NCBI GenBank assembly: GCA_963576725.1
Contig: OY755242.1
Coordinates: 23,072,156-23,136,155, forward strand
Reading direction: 5' to 3'
DNA length: 64,000 nucleotides
Source: Azorinus chamasolen
Lineage: Eukaryota > Mollusca > Bivalvia > Cardiida > Solecurtidae
Below are positions 53,991 through 64,000 of the stretch, piece by piece. How positions within the stretch are numbered: the first letter of the stretch is position 1; each line of letters opens with the position of its first letter. A program made the position numbers and the translations under genes. The notes under the pieces were generated by a model. That model worked only from the letters and a program-made list of their open reading frames with translations. It had not been told where the DNA came from and made no database searches.

Positions 53991-54345
53991 AAGTCTAAAC
54001 ATTCGCGACCGTACAGCTTGCACCACAGTGCTGTTACAATAGTAAGATTTATTCGGATCTGGTAAACAGGACGTGTGAAGATATATCCTTCAAATGTGAA
54101 CAAAATAGCCTTTGTGTGTTTGTGTTATTTAGTTTGTAAACAACAAGTAAACATACAACGAAAACGTGATACATAGTGAATAGTGGAGATTCAAACGCGA
54201 TAACTCCATGTTCTAAACAATGACAATGACAATGTCAGCTACCAAACGTAGGGAACTCGTCCTACAGTCCTACATGTCCAATAACGTCATCTAGAATGTT
54301 CATTAGTCACCTAGATTACACTTTATTCTGACCGTTTAGTGAGTC

Positions 54346-54856
54346 TGGACCCGTATTCATAAACATACTTAAGTATTTCACTTAAGTATACTTTCAAACT
54401 GCTTAGCTGAGCACAGTTTGCTAAGACCTATTCATAAACGTTCTCAGTAACATGCTTAAGTAAGCAACGTGCTTAACTTAAGTACGCGTACTTGGTCTCG
54501 TTTTATCAACTTCCGGTGTAAACAACCGATGCAGACGATTTAACATGGCTTCCTCACCATGAAAGAAGAGGAGGAGTCCAAACTGGACTCAGGACGCGTG
54601 CCTGAGTCTGATTAACGTGAATGGTGAATGACAGAAAAAAGATTTTACGTTCAAAATTCGGCCAGGGCGTAACGACACAGGCAAAGAGATCGGCGTGGGC
54701 CGATATTACAAGCAGACTGAACGGCTCTTTTCCATCGACTAAGAGGACTCTGGACGAAGTAGAGAAGAAATGGCACAACCTTCACAGCAAACTGAAGGCA
54801 GAGATAACCGACCACAGACGGTCGGTTACCGCTACAAGTATAAGTTGTCTCCCCTT
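54346..54856 (+). mobile_element. PIF/Harbinger-type 5' end with Myb-like gene fragment
   Basis: It begins with CCCGTATTCATAAACATAC and several CTTAAGTA blocks (54366-54490), typical of Harbinger ends that are rich in AAGTA/TTAAG motifs. A Myb/SANT-like second gene follows. The right end and the DDE transposase are not found in the window. Confidence 0.6.
54545..54835 (+). pseudogene. Myb/SANT-like DNA-binding domain (Harbinger accessory gene), frameshifted
   Basis: ATG at 54545 reads MASSP then a stop. The frame after it reads KKRRSPNWTQDACLSLINV, the first Myb helix with its conserved Trp. A shift near 54620 leads to RKKILRSKFGQGVTTQAKRS, AWADITSRLN, then KRTLDEVEKKWHNLHSKLK with the third Trp. 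The spacing fits Myb_DNA-bind_5-type domains, which in Harbinger help the transposase enter the nucleus and bind DNA. The end of the domain meets a possible donor (CAA|GTATAAG) just before the next repeat. Confidence 0.7.
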
Positions 54857-55500
54857 TTTAGCTCACCAGAGCACTTTTGTGCTTAGGGTGAGCTTTTATG
54901 ATCGCCTGATGTCCGTCGTGCCTCGTCGTGCGTCGTGCGTCGTGCGTCAACAATATCAACCTTTAAAAATGTTCTCCTCTGAAGCTACATGTTTTTCAGC
55001 TTTCATCTTTGGAACAAAGCATCATCTGTAGGTCCACTATAAAAGTTATATAAATTATGCCCCTGGGGTCAAAATTGGCCCTGCCCCAGGGGTTTTCAGT
55101 TTTCAAAAGAAACATATAGTGAAAACTTTGAAATTATTCTCCTCTCAAACTAGAAGGTTCTCAGCTTTTATATTTGGAACATAGCTTCAACTTCAGGTCT
55201 TCTACAAAAGTTATATAAATTATGCCCCTAGGGTCAAAATTGGCCCCACCCCAGGGATTGACAGTTTTTTTAGCTGACTGCATAAACAGCCCATGGGATA
55301 TATATGCATAGGAAAAACTTTGAAACTCTTCTTGTCAAAACTACATGTCCCAGAGCTTAGATATTTGTTGTATATATTAACTTAGCATGCCTTTATGAGT
55401 TTTGTTAATATCATAGTTCTGAGGTTAAAATTGGCCCTGCCCTGTGTATATATGCTTTTTCACATCTACAGTCTAAAGGTTCTACAGGTTAAAGTTTTCC
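54857..55500 (+). repeat. 'TTTAGCTCACC'-headed tandem-array repeat, 5' part
   Basis: Stem-loop head (TAGCTCACCAGAGCA..GGTGAGCTTT, 54858-54898), a CGTCGTGC tandem (54913-54947), then ~170-bp units with TTATATAAATTATGCCCCT and GTCAAAATTGGCCCTGCCCC. The matching tail is at 60478-60595; the MITE and RT block lies between. Confidence 0.7.
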
Positions 55501-55904
55501 TAATCCAGTGCTCTGATAGGACTCGCTGGCCAGAGTGTATTGGTAATCACCCTTAGCCTGATCAGTAGAGTAGAAATTGTGTTTAGACAAATTACACACA
55601 CTCATTTTAGATTGAGAAAACTTTGTGGATAATACTCAAAATGCAGAAAGCTCTTAAAGCTTTTTTCCATATCTATGCCCTGCATTAAGCTGCCAGCTAT
55701 CAATATATATCCCATAACTGTATCTGCTGTGAAGTTCAGCTTAATACAAATTCAAGTGTTCTATTGCATCTTGGAGAGCAGTGTCTATTTTTAGCTGGCT
55801 ATTTTAAGCAAACATCTCCCTTTCACACTTTTTGATTACAACTGGATTGCCTCCCTTCTGGATAATGGCAGTTGCAAATTAGAACTGACCTGTAAATAGA
55901 ACAA
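55501..55904. other. Unassigned DNA
   Basis: Probably decayed array sequence. Nothing specific is supported. Confidence 0.35.
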
Positions 55905-56040
55905 TTAACCCTTTACTCCATAAATATGCATTTCTACACCTTTGCAAACAGAGTTGACCCAGATCAGATGGCTCATGTAGTAGCCATCTGATCAATCTGC
56001 TGTATTTGCTTATGATATAATATAGTGCAAATTGCATTTT
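55905..56040. repeat. MITE copy of the 'GCAAACAGAG' family, partial
   Basis: It contains TTTGCAAACAGAGTTGACCC and AGATCAGATGGCTC followed by its near-palindromic mate (GCCATCTGATCAATCTGC). Confidence 0.7.
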
Positions 56041-56082
56041 GTGTACAATATACATGCACTTATAATATGTTAACTTAAGCCT

Positions 56083-56312
56083 TTCCCTCATATAAATGAC
56101 TTTTCATGCATTTGCAAACAGAACAGACCAAATCAGACGGCTCCTATAGCAGCTGTCTGATCAGTATCTGATCTGTTTGTCAATGGAATTTGAAATATGT
56201 TTCTTTACTTTCTAAAATGGCTATAATGTCCCACTTTCCATATTTCATTACAACTATTTTGTCCATGAATATTCACTAGGTATTGACATTTTGAATAAAC
56301 TACAATAAAATG
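56083..56312 (+). repeat. 'CCCTTTCCC' MITE, split by the RT elements
   Basis: It runs from GCCTTTCCCTCATATAAATG to TTTTGAATAAAC; its last ~20 bp (CATAGAACAGGGGAAGGGTT) lie at 60344-60363, after the RT block. This fixes the RT block as one insertion site. Confidence 0.85.
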
Positions 56313-56339
56313 GTCTCTGACTTAAATATTGATGTTAAT

Positions 56340-58487
56340 ACCCCTATTTCTTGAAATTGTAGCATTTCTAGCTTTTGCTATAAACCAGTTGGTCATGTCC
56401 TTACTGGTAATTTTGATATTATTAAGGATAAACGTCTCAGGACCCTCCTAACTAAAGGACCTAAATATAGATTACCTTCCCTTATTGATTTTGACGCTTG
56501 TCGAACTCATATTGCGGAAGCTATTCAAGAATTCTGCATCAAATAGTGTCCACGAGAACATGCTGATGTTAATGCCCTTTCGGATTGGAAGAAATGTATT
56601 TTCGATATTATTGATACACGAATAACTTTTTACAAATCAAATTACCATCTTTTACCACCTCGACCTAGAGTTACATTTCGCTACTTGAAGAAAAACATTT
56701 CTAATTTTCATTCAGATTATGTTCTTGTTCCTGCTGACAAGGCATCAAACAATGTAATCATTATTTGAAGATTGTATTATGTTGATGTTTTAAAGAAGGA
56801 GCTAACTGATTCAAAAACTTATATAACAATTCAAACACCTGAAAAAGATATAGTCTCGGAACATGTAAATATGTGCAATAATTTTAAGTCTGGTCCTAAC
56901 ATAAAACAACATAAACTTTCTACTTTGTACTGGATTCCGAAACTACATAAAAACCCTTATAAGGCGCGTTTTATTGCCAACTCTAGCTGTTGTACCACTA
57001 CTAAATTATCTATACTTTTGGCGTCCTGTCTTACTACGATCAAAGAACATGTAAAACGCTACTGTGATAAAATATATGAAAATTCTGGTATTAATGTTTT
57101 TTGGTCCATAAAAAATTCAAATGATGTTTTAACAAAACTTGAAAATGAACAGTATAACATTTCTTTACCGAGCTCTTATGATTTCTCTACACTCTATACT
57201 ACTCTACCTCACCATCTTATAAAGGATAAACTTATTAAATTAATAGAAAAAACCTTTGCCAGAGAAAACAAAATGTTCATTGCTTGTAATATTCAAGGTT
57301 CATTCTTTTCGAATTCAGAAGTTGAACATTACACAATGTGGACTTGCCTTGATGTTTGTAGATCTCTTACCTTTCTTTTAGATAATATATTTGTGCATTA
57401 TGGGGATACCATATATCGTCAAGTTGTTGGTATACCCATGGGTACAAATTGTGCCCCTCTTGTTGCAGATTTGTTTTTGTATTGCTACGAGAGAGATTTT
57501 ATGCTTAGCTTAAAACCTGATACACAGACCGATATTGTTAATGCTTTTAATAAAACTTCAATTCTTTTCGAATTCAGAAGTTGAACATTACACAATGTGG
57601 ACTTGCCTTGATGTTTGTAGATCTCTTACCTTTCTTTTAGATAATATATTTGTGCGTTATGGAGATACCATATATCGTCAAGTTGTTGGTATACCCATGG
57701 GTACAAATTGTGCCCCTCTTGTTGCAGATTTGTTTTTGTATTGCTACGAGAGGGATTTTATGCTTAGCTTAAAACCTGATACACAGACCGATATTGTTAA
57801 TGCTTTTAATAAAACTTCAAGGTATTTAGACGATATTTTGAATTTAGATAATCCTTATTTTGATACTATGGTTTCTTCAATCTACCCAAAAGAACTGTCT
57901 TTAAACAAAGCTAATCAATCTGACATTAATGCTTCATTTTTAGATTTGAATCTTTCAATTACAAATGATAAAGTTTCGTCCAAAGTATACGATAAAAGAG
58001 AAGATTTTAATTTTAAAATTGTTAATTATCCTTTTCTAGATGGGGATGTACATCTTATGGGGTTTATATTTCTCAACTTATTAGGTTTGCCCGAGCCTGT
58101 TCTTTGCTTGAAGATTTTAACAGACGTAATTTAGTTATAACTGATAAACTTCTTAAGCAAGGTTACAGATATCACAAACTTCGGAAAACTTTTTCTAAAT
58201 TTTATTATCGAAATTTACCTCTCATTAGTAAATATAATTGCAATCTACGGACGTTACTGCGACAAGGCATTTCTCAACCAGAATTTTATGGGGATGTTAT
58301 CTACAAACTTAGGAAAATTCGGGGTCATATCCATTTTCATGATTTGTTTATAAAACGCATTAAAACATTTAAAAAGAAAGGTTATGATCCTATTATATTG
58401 CAACGCACTGCATGTTTGGTTATCGACCCTTTTACAGTCGGTAGCTACGCTTCCCTCTTTGCTTGCGCGATGACAGGCCGAGGGTAG
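56340..58487 (+). pseudogene. Penelope-like reverse transcriptase, nearly complete but broken
   Basis: RT for copying the element's RNA. Blocks in order: an N-terminal part with RLRTLLTKGPKYRLPSLIDF (stop near 56546), SDYVLVPADKASNNVIII (stop near 56768), TLYWIPKLHKNPYKARFIAN (56928-56985), motif A YDFSTLYTTLPHHLI with the catalytic Asp (~57178-57222), motif B GIPMGTNCAPLVADLF, motif C RYLDDILN (57820-57845), then IVNYPFLDGD, YHKLRKTFSKFYYR and the final AMTGRG. A 259-bp tandem duplication (57303-57561 repeated at 57562-57820) repeats motif B and shifts the frame. A ~10-bp deletion at ~58049 shifts it again. Confidence 0.9.
57303..57820 (+). repeat. 259-bp tandem duplication inside the RT
   Basis: Both copies start TTCTTTTCGAATTCAG and cover the segment through GCTTTTAATAAAAC. 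The copies differ at only a few bases (GCATTATGGGG versus GCGTTATGGAG; GAGAGAG versus GAGAGGG). Confidence 0.95.
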
Positions 58488-59071
58488 TACTCTATGATGG
58501 TATACTCTTAAACTTGGATACAGGAGGAGCTTACCAGACTCATGTATTATTTTTTCCCTGTCGTGCCCTTAACGGCTTACCTGCAGGTGCTCTGACTTAA
58601 GCAAAGCCATTGAGTACATATGTGACGGATTGTCACAGTTATTATGCTATGTTTTACATGTTGTCCTGTGTTCACCGTCGTCTATGTTGTGGGTAAGTCC
58701 AGCGGGGATACCTTTATTTACAATATTTGTAAAGCTAGGGTGACTTTGAGAGAAGTGTGAGGTTAGGACGTCCGTAAACCGGTTTAAACCCCCAGTGGTG
58801 TTTTTGCTGCTGACCGTGCCAAGGCGGTACTCTCTTTGTCACCCTTCCTTTTGTTTGCCTTGCGTCTTTTTGCTTGTGGTTTGTTCATGTTGTGGAACGT
58901 TTGTCCCTGTTTCTTGTGTGTCTTTTGGTGTTTTCTGTGTTCATTTCGTATGTGTGTGTGCGTATGCGTTTGGGTGTGTGTGTGTGTGTGTGTGTGTCAT
59001 GCTGTCTATCGGTGTTTTGGTGGTGGTTGCGTCTTGCATGTGGCTTTGCCTGCTTGACCTTACTACTTTTC
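58488..59071 (+). other. 3' UTR of the longest A-type RT copy with three-hairpin module
   Basis: Module at 58775-58828: palindrome TAAACCGGTTTA (58775-58786), a weak CAGT/GCTG stem, and ACCG-TGCCAAGG-CGGT (58813-58828). A TGTG tract follows (58955-59000). The mate UTR at 59756-60343 is almost identical. Confidence 0.8.
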
Positions 59072-60343
59072 GATTCAAGGTATTTAGACGATATTTTGAA
59101 TTTAGATAATCCTTATTTTGATACTATGGTTTCTTCAATTTACCCAAAAGAACTGTCTTTAATCAAAGCTAATCAATCTGACATTAATGCTTCATTTTTA
59201 GATTTGAATCTTTCAATTACAAATGATAAAGTTTCGTCCAAAGTATACGATAAAAGAGAAGATTTTAATTTTAAAATTGTTAATTATCCTTTTCTAGATG
59301 GGGATGTGCCACGTTCTACATCTTATGGGGTTTATATTTCTCAACTTATTAGGTTTGCCCGAGCCTGTTCTTTGCTTGAAGATTTTAACAGACGTAATTT
59401 AGTTATAACTGATAAACTTCTTAAGCAAGGTTACAGATATCACAAACTTCGGAAAACTTTTTCTAAATTTTATTATCGAAATTTACCTCTCATTAGTAAA
59501 TATAATTGCAATCTACGGACGTTACTGCGACAAGGCATTTCTCAACCAGAATTTTATGGGGATGTTATCTACAAACTTAGGAAAATTCGGGGTCATATCC
59601 ATTTTCATGATTTGTTTATAAAACGCATTAAAACATTTAAAAAGAAAGGTTATGATCCTATTATATTGCAACGCACTGCATGTTTGGTTATCGACCCTTT
59701 TACAGTCGGTAGCTACGCTTCCCTCTTTGCTTGCGCGATGACAGGCCGAGGGTAGTACTCTATGATGGTATACTCTTAAACTTGGATACAGGATGAGCTT
59801 ACCAGACTCATGTATTACTTTTTCCCTATCGTGCCCTTAACGGCTTACCTGCAGGTGCTCTGACTTCAGCAAAGTCATTGAGTACATATTTGACGGATTG
59901 TCACAGTTATTATGCTATGTTTTACATGTTGTCCTGTATTCACCGTCGTCTATGTTGTGGGTAAGTCCAGCGGGGATACCTTTATTTACACTATTTGTAA
60001 AGCTAGGGTGACTTTGAGAGAAGAGTGAGGTTAGGACGTCCGTAAACCGGTTTAAACCCCCAGTGGTGTTTTTGCTACTGACCATGCCAAGGCGGTACTC
60101 TCTTTGTCACCCTTCCTTTTGTTTGCCTTGCGTCTTTGTGCTTGTAGTTTGTTCGTGTGTGGAACGTTTGTCCCTGGTTCTTGTGTGATTTTTGGTGTTT
60201 TCTGTGTTCATTTCGTGTGTGTGTGTGTGTGCGCGTTTGGGTGTGTGGTTGTGTGTGTGTATGTGTGTGATGCTGTCTGTCGGTGTTTTGGTGGTGGTTG
60301 CGTCTTGCATGTGGCTTTGCCTGCTTGACTTTACTACTTTTCC
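59072..60343 (+). mobile_element. Penelope-like RT element, subfamily A, 5'-truncated tandem copy
   Basis: It starts at the RT motif-C codons directly after the UTR of the preceding copy. The frame 59080-59755 is open from RYLDDILN to the normal stop, and even reads through in frame from the upstream UTR (from ~58874), an accidental fusion. It ends ACTTTTCCAT at the MITE. It is the least decayed C-terminal half in the window. Confidence 0.9.
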
Positions 60344-60477
60344 ATAGAACAGGGGAAGGGTTAAAAGTACATCAATATTAAGATAAGATATGAATAATAA
60401 TATGAACTCATGAAGATGTAATGAAAATATCTGAAATTTTGAACATAAGTATAGATTAATTTATTCTTTCTGAATTA

Positions 60478-60600
60478 ATATTTGCCCCACCCCAGGGCCG
60501 GCTAGTTTACTATAGAAACATATAGTGAAATATTTTCTCCTGATTGTCTGGTGAGCGATATCAGGGACATTCTGGCCCTCTTGTTTATACCTATTTCCGG
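60478..60600 (+). repeat. Tail of the 'TTTAGCTCACC' array repeat
   Basis: CCCCACCCCAGGGCCGGC and TCTGGTGAGCGATATCAGGG, then CTGGCCCTCTTG. It completes the repeat begun at 54857. Confidence 0.65.
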
Positions 60601-60765
60601 TAGCCTATCGTAATATTGGCGAAGGCGAAGTTGAATTTGTTTTCCTTGATTTCACAGGTAAAACGTCATGTAAGAAAGTTGTCATTTATTATAGAGCTTT
60701 ATATTTTCGGTGAATAAGTTTAACACCAAATAATCCATTCAACGGACACGGGTATTTCTCATTAT

Positions 60766-61546
60766 TTGCTATACGATCGAAAGCGAAAGTCGGGTCGTGT
60801 AGACTTATATTCAAGTTCTTTATCTATAAATTCACATGAGTTTTCGGTTTCTCCGGCACGAACCTCTAATGATCTAAATTTCTCGTCCAAGTCCGAAACT
60901 TTCAAATTAATTGCGTTAAGGTATTTCCATCAATGGCCATTTGTTTACCTCTATTCAATTTGACCTTCATATTAAAAGTTGATTAAATCTATATTTTTAA
61001 CACTTTTTCAGCAATTATTTTAATACAGTTATTAAGTAAATGTCTTAGTGTAGTTCATAAATGTTAAACAACACTTTTTAAGAGTTAAATAAAAACATTA
61101 ATTTTACCTGAAAATATGTAAAAAAGAGGTGTCATATAACTCATTGATGGAAATACCTTAACAGTTTGTTTAATCTCTTCCATTGTCTGCAGTTTCTGTT
61201 TAATTTGTTTCATTTCATCTAGAATTTCAGCGGCCCACGGAAGAGGTGGCAGTGACGGCATGTTGTTGTACATGGGGGTTTGGGTTGTGGTTGGACTTGT
61301 CATCTGCATATATGATTGCATTGCATATAGGGGTGCGGGGAATTGAGACATATTTTGATATAGATTAGGAGTCACATTTACAAATTGTCCGTTCTGTCCG
61401 TTTTGTGCACCGTACTGTTCACCTTGTTTATATTTCTTTGTTGATTGTCCAGGTATATGTGTATGTGTTACACTGCCCGTGCCCGTGCCCGTGCAGTGTG
61501 TGTTATCAAGCTTCGTGTAATCCGTGATTACCTCTCTTACTTTCAC
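60766..61546 (-). pseudogene. Coiled-coil ORF (retroelement ORF1-like or lineage-specific), split by a MITE
   Basis: The upstream part (61158-61546) is Gln/Asn/Pro/Met-rich with 'MYNNMPSLPPLPWAAEI', then a heptad-like DEMKQIKQKLQTMEEIKQTV. The frame continues after the MITE at 60770-60915 with AINLKVSDLDEKFRSLEV and 'AGETENSCEFIDKE', and is coherent if one TTAA and the insert are ignored. The N-terminal segment has a (GTGCCC)n repeat and perhaps a frameshift before an upstream ATG (~61580). Coiled-coil proteins of this kind occur as ORF1 of LINEs; assignment is tentative. Confidence 0.5.
60920..61157. mobile_element. 238-bp MITE with TTAA target duplication
   Basis: 16-bp perfect inverted repeats (GGTATTTCCATCAATG) between TTAA copies (60916-60919 and 61158-61161). 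It interrupts a coiled-coil frame, which gives an independent check of the boundaries. TTAA duplication suggests mobilisation by a piggyBac- or Kolobok-type transposase. Confidence 0.9.
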
Positions 61547-61579
61547 AATTAGTTGTTGGTGTATTCGTTATTTCCGACA

Positions 61580-62559
61580 TTAGCATTTATGTTCCCAAAA
61601 ACACTAGTCACAAAAAGTTTCACTAGAAAATCCAAAATACCACATGTTTTCGCAAAACTTGGCGGAGCTGAAACCCTTGTTCTCACTTCTAAACCTGACA
61701 ATGACCTTCTCTTTTATGGGGTGTGATGTTTATGTTAGATGTGAAATACAATGTGATACTTGGTATTGAACGCATAATTAATAATTTTGTTAATCTTAAC
61801 TTACTTTACCTGTCAGAGAATTTACACTATTCAAAAACAATAAAATAGTATGAGGTTAGGACCAAGACCATTAGCAAAGAGTGAAGGTTCAAATCAGAGG
61901 GACCGTTTGGGTCCAAACAAATGTTAGACAAAACCGGACACCTTTAGATGTATTTAATATTTAGGCAAACTCGGTTCAGATAAAATGGGATGTTCTTGTT
62001 GCTATGTATAGATGTATGTACTTTAGAAAAAAGGAAATTCCACCAACATACATAACAACAGAAAATAAATTATTAATTAACTTCAATATTTGCCTTACCA
62101 AAAGTATGCATTACTTTCAGAAAATAGAGTAAAATATGTATTTTGTTGGAAAAATGAGAAAAGGTGGATCTTGATAACAAATGGTTGTCTTGAAGTATGA
62201 CTTTTTTTAACAAGAAAATTATTAATGTATTCATGTTTCTAAAGTTTGTGAATTATTAAAAATGTGTATGTTTAAATGACTAAATCCACTACAAATAAAA
62301 ATGTTTATAAAAAATATGGTGAACACATTAAAATTGTTATTATTTTTTTTTATCATAATTTTACAGTACATGTGCAATTTAATTATGGTTTGTACTCATG
62401 TATCATTACAAAAACTCGATCTCCATGAAAGAATTATTTCTTACACGAATATTCATGGAGATCTATCGCCTTTTTTCACAATGCTATATTTTTCAAAGGG
62501 ATATTTGGCTTTGACAGAAACTATAGGATTAGATCAACACAATTTCATAAACAACACAG
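61580..62559. other. Unassigned DNA
   Basis: AT-rich. The only item is a 12-bp-arm hairpin (GATCTCCATGAA..TTCATGGAGATC, 62418-62463). The Leu/Phe-rich open frame at 62301 is not supported. Confidence 0.4.
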
Positions 62560-62660
62560 CAGAACCTGATCAGACAGCTCCTACAGGAACTGTCCGATCT
62601 GGATCTACTATATTTGCAAACGCGCGTGAAGCCGTTTATATAATACGAGAAGGATTGGGA
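62560..62660. repeat. MITE copy of the 'GCAAACAGAG' family, decayed
   Basis: GAACCTGATCAGACAGCTCC with its mate GAACTGTCCGATCTGGATC and TATTTGCAAACGCGCG. Confidence 0.6.
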
Positions 62661-63544
62661 AATTGATTTTAAAGCAAATTTGATGTCTGCTGTCAACAGA
62701 GCTAACTGGTGTTTATTAATCCTTTTTTCTCTTAAGAATATTTATTAAAGATTTCATGACCTCGTGCATATTCATTTACAGGAATTACAGAGACGCCCGT
62801 GATCGAATCTAAAGAAATAAGTAAAAAGAGATAAGCAATCAGAGCAGATCCTGACCAGACAGTTTCTGCGTGATTTAGGTTTACGTTGTTATCAAAAAGT
62901 GTGAATAGAATAATTTTCCATGACAAAAAGGCCCATTAACCTACAGTGCTAACCTCTAAAGTCACATTTATAATAGAATGTAGCATATCCTTTTTATATA
63001 TACTTTTAGACCCAAGTCATTGGCTGCACTATTTTTTCTAGTAAAAATTTCATGGAAAACAGCCATCGATACAAAACGTAAGCTGATCCAATATAAAAAA
63101 ATGTGGAAGAATCAATTCGAACAAACAATCCCATTCCCTAGACGTTCACATCGTGGACGTTTTCTTGAACTTCTCGTCTATTGGTAATTTAAATAATCCT
63201 GTTTAGTCTCTGTCGGATTTGGAGCTACACCCATAGGCAGAGCTACACCCATAGCCAACACAAATTACCATTTTACCACTCAAAACGAAGCAGCAGTACA
63301 TAATGTGCGATTCCTTTCGGTTGGAACAAAAAGTATCACTGTTTCTTTAAACGAAATAAAGATCGTCTAATTAAATTTTAACGATCTACTGAGATATAAC
63401 TCTTTACAAAACACAATCCGCACAACTTTAGGTATATATAAGGGACCTTTAAAGTAAAAAATGAGAAATTACCATTATTAACGTTGTTTAAAAACCCAAT
63501 ATGCTATACGGAACCATATATTGACGATTAAGTTATAAGTGAGT
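62661..63544. other. Unassigned DNA
   Basis: No recognised feature besides one more partial palindromic GATCAG-type repeat near 62840-62870. Confidence 0.35.
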
Positions 63545-63640
63545 TTAAACGCGTTTACAAACGCGTGTGTAAGTGAATATATAAACGCGTTTACTAAACG
63601 GGTTTTAAACGGGTTTAAAATGCGTTTGAAACGCATAAAG
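63545..63640. repeat. Cluster of AAACGCGTTT palindromes
   Basis: AAACGCGTTT at 63547-63556 and 63583-63592, with variants AAACGCGTGT and AAACGGGTTT between and after. About six related motifs in 95 bp. Confidence 0.75.
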
Positions 63641-63685
63641 TGGGAAAGAATAGCAGTTTCTCCACTGTACCTCATGTAATATGTA

Positions 63686-64000
63686 GGAAATATGCTTTGG
63701 ACAAGATTTTCTTATAGCTTAGGTCAACGGTCAAGTTCAAGGTCATAGAGACCTAACAAGCTTATAATTTCAAAGTTCCTGGACAATGAAAAAGTGACCT
63801 GAAAAAATGGTACGCGTCATTTTGCAATCCTGAGATGTACTCACACACCAATTTTGGATTCCGTAGCTGGTAAGGTACAGGAGATATGCTCCGGACAAGC
63901 TTTTGTAAAATCGACTTAAAATGTCAAGGTTACATTGACCTGAAAATGGCACGCAACACTACGCCATCCCAAGATGAACTCACACACCAAATTTAGAATC
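63686..64000 (+). repeat. Start of a tandem array (~190-bp unit), runs off the window
   Basis: Two units with GGAAATATGCTTTGGACAAG / GGAGATATGCTCCGGACAAG, CTCACACACCAA and TGACCTGAAAA. The second is cut by the window end. Confidence 0.75.

Larger units (their letters stand above)
56313..59071 (+). mobile_element. Penelope-like RT element, subfamily A, longest copy
   Basis: It extends from the 5' coding region (56320) to the end of the A 3' UTR (ACTTTTC, 59071). It is joined head-to-tail to a second, 5'-truncated copy. The orientation and partial tandem structure resemble the direct repeats around Penelope elements. No GIY-YIG endonuclease is visible in the part present. Confidence 0.88.

Noticed and set aside
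58795..59109. Val/Cys-rich frames over the RT 3' UTRs (also at 1609, 3052, 11623, 35179, 40955 and 60104)
   Set aside because: They are translations of TG-rich 3'-UTR sequence present in every A-type copy; not proteins.
58874..59755. 293-residue apparent fusion of a Cys/Val-rich N-terminus with RT
   Set aside because: It is created by the tandem junction at ~59071, where UTR happens to be in frame with a truncated RT copy.
62301..62666. 121-residue frame with a hydrophobic N-terminus
   Set aside because: Its second half is a decayed MITE shared with other loci; the hydrophobic start is T-rich low-complexity DNA.

Overview
The window looks like nuclear DNA of a bivalve mollusc. It is AT-rich, its genes are split by introns, and it is dominated by layered repeats: mariner elements, non-LTR retrotransposons, Penelope-like reverse transcriptase (RT) elements, Harbinger and Polinton-like remnants, hairpin-headed tandem arrays and fold-back MITEs. 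There is no operon, ribosome-binding-site or phage logic. The species is inferred from repeat style and from an IgGFc-binding-like gene; no marker gene settles it.

Host genes. Three phase-compatible exons of an IgGFc-binding-protein-like gene lie on the minus strand (15977-16234, 453-593 and 1-115, the last running off the window). The ~15.4 kb intron between the first two is almost entirely transposons. Other host or domesticated candidates are a duplicated 103-bp exon (26502-26604 and 30802-30904), a 26-nt first exon whose ATG sits in a YY1-type initiator (53958-53983, minus), and a coiled-coil ORF (60766-61546, minus) split by a 238-bp TTAA MITE.

Retroelements. One RT family, probably Penelope-like, supplies over a dozen fragments in three 3'-UTR subfamilies (called A, B and C here). 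The best copy is 56313-59071. It is followed head-to-tail by a second, 5'-truncated copy (59072-60343) and carries a 259-bp internal duplication. All subfamilies keep a small hairpin module in the 3' UTR whose second stem varies in a compensatory way. Two LINEs lie on the minus strand: one with RNase H (6285-8460), and one with an APE-type endonuclease (10190-14375) that is split by an A-family insertion.

Nested stack, 33.9-53.9 kb. Two ~590-bp inverted arms (33916-34505 and 53355-53939) enclose an A-family RT copy. That copy is split by a 16,055-bp element (35699-51753) with ~790-bp terminal inverted repeats, 5'-AG termini and a perfect 6-bp target duplication (TAAGCC), the signature of Polinton/Maverick elements. 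Inside it, a 7,746-bp element (38186-45931; CACTG termini, 5-bp duplication ACTTA) holds another RT fragment and a dead mariner. The Polinton-like element keeps a small basic-protein gene and a C2H2 zinc-finger gene, the latter broken by a B-family RT insertion. No DNA polymerase B or integrase was recognised.

The rest. A ~4.2-kb tandem segmental duplication occupies 25384-33911. An apparently complete mariner with an uninterrupted 356-residue transposase lies at 18352-19673. Hairpin-headed tandem-array repeats fill 4500-6240, 17870-23577 and the region after 54857. Nearly everything recognisable outside the few host exons is mobile DNA, mostly broken.
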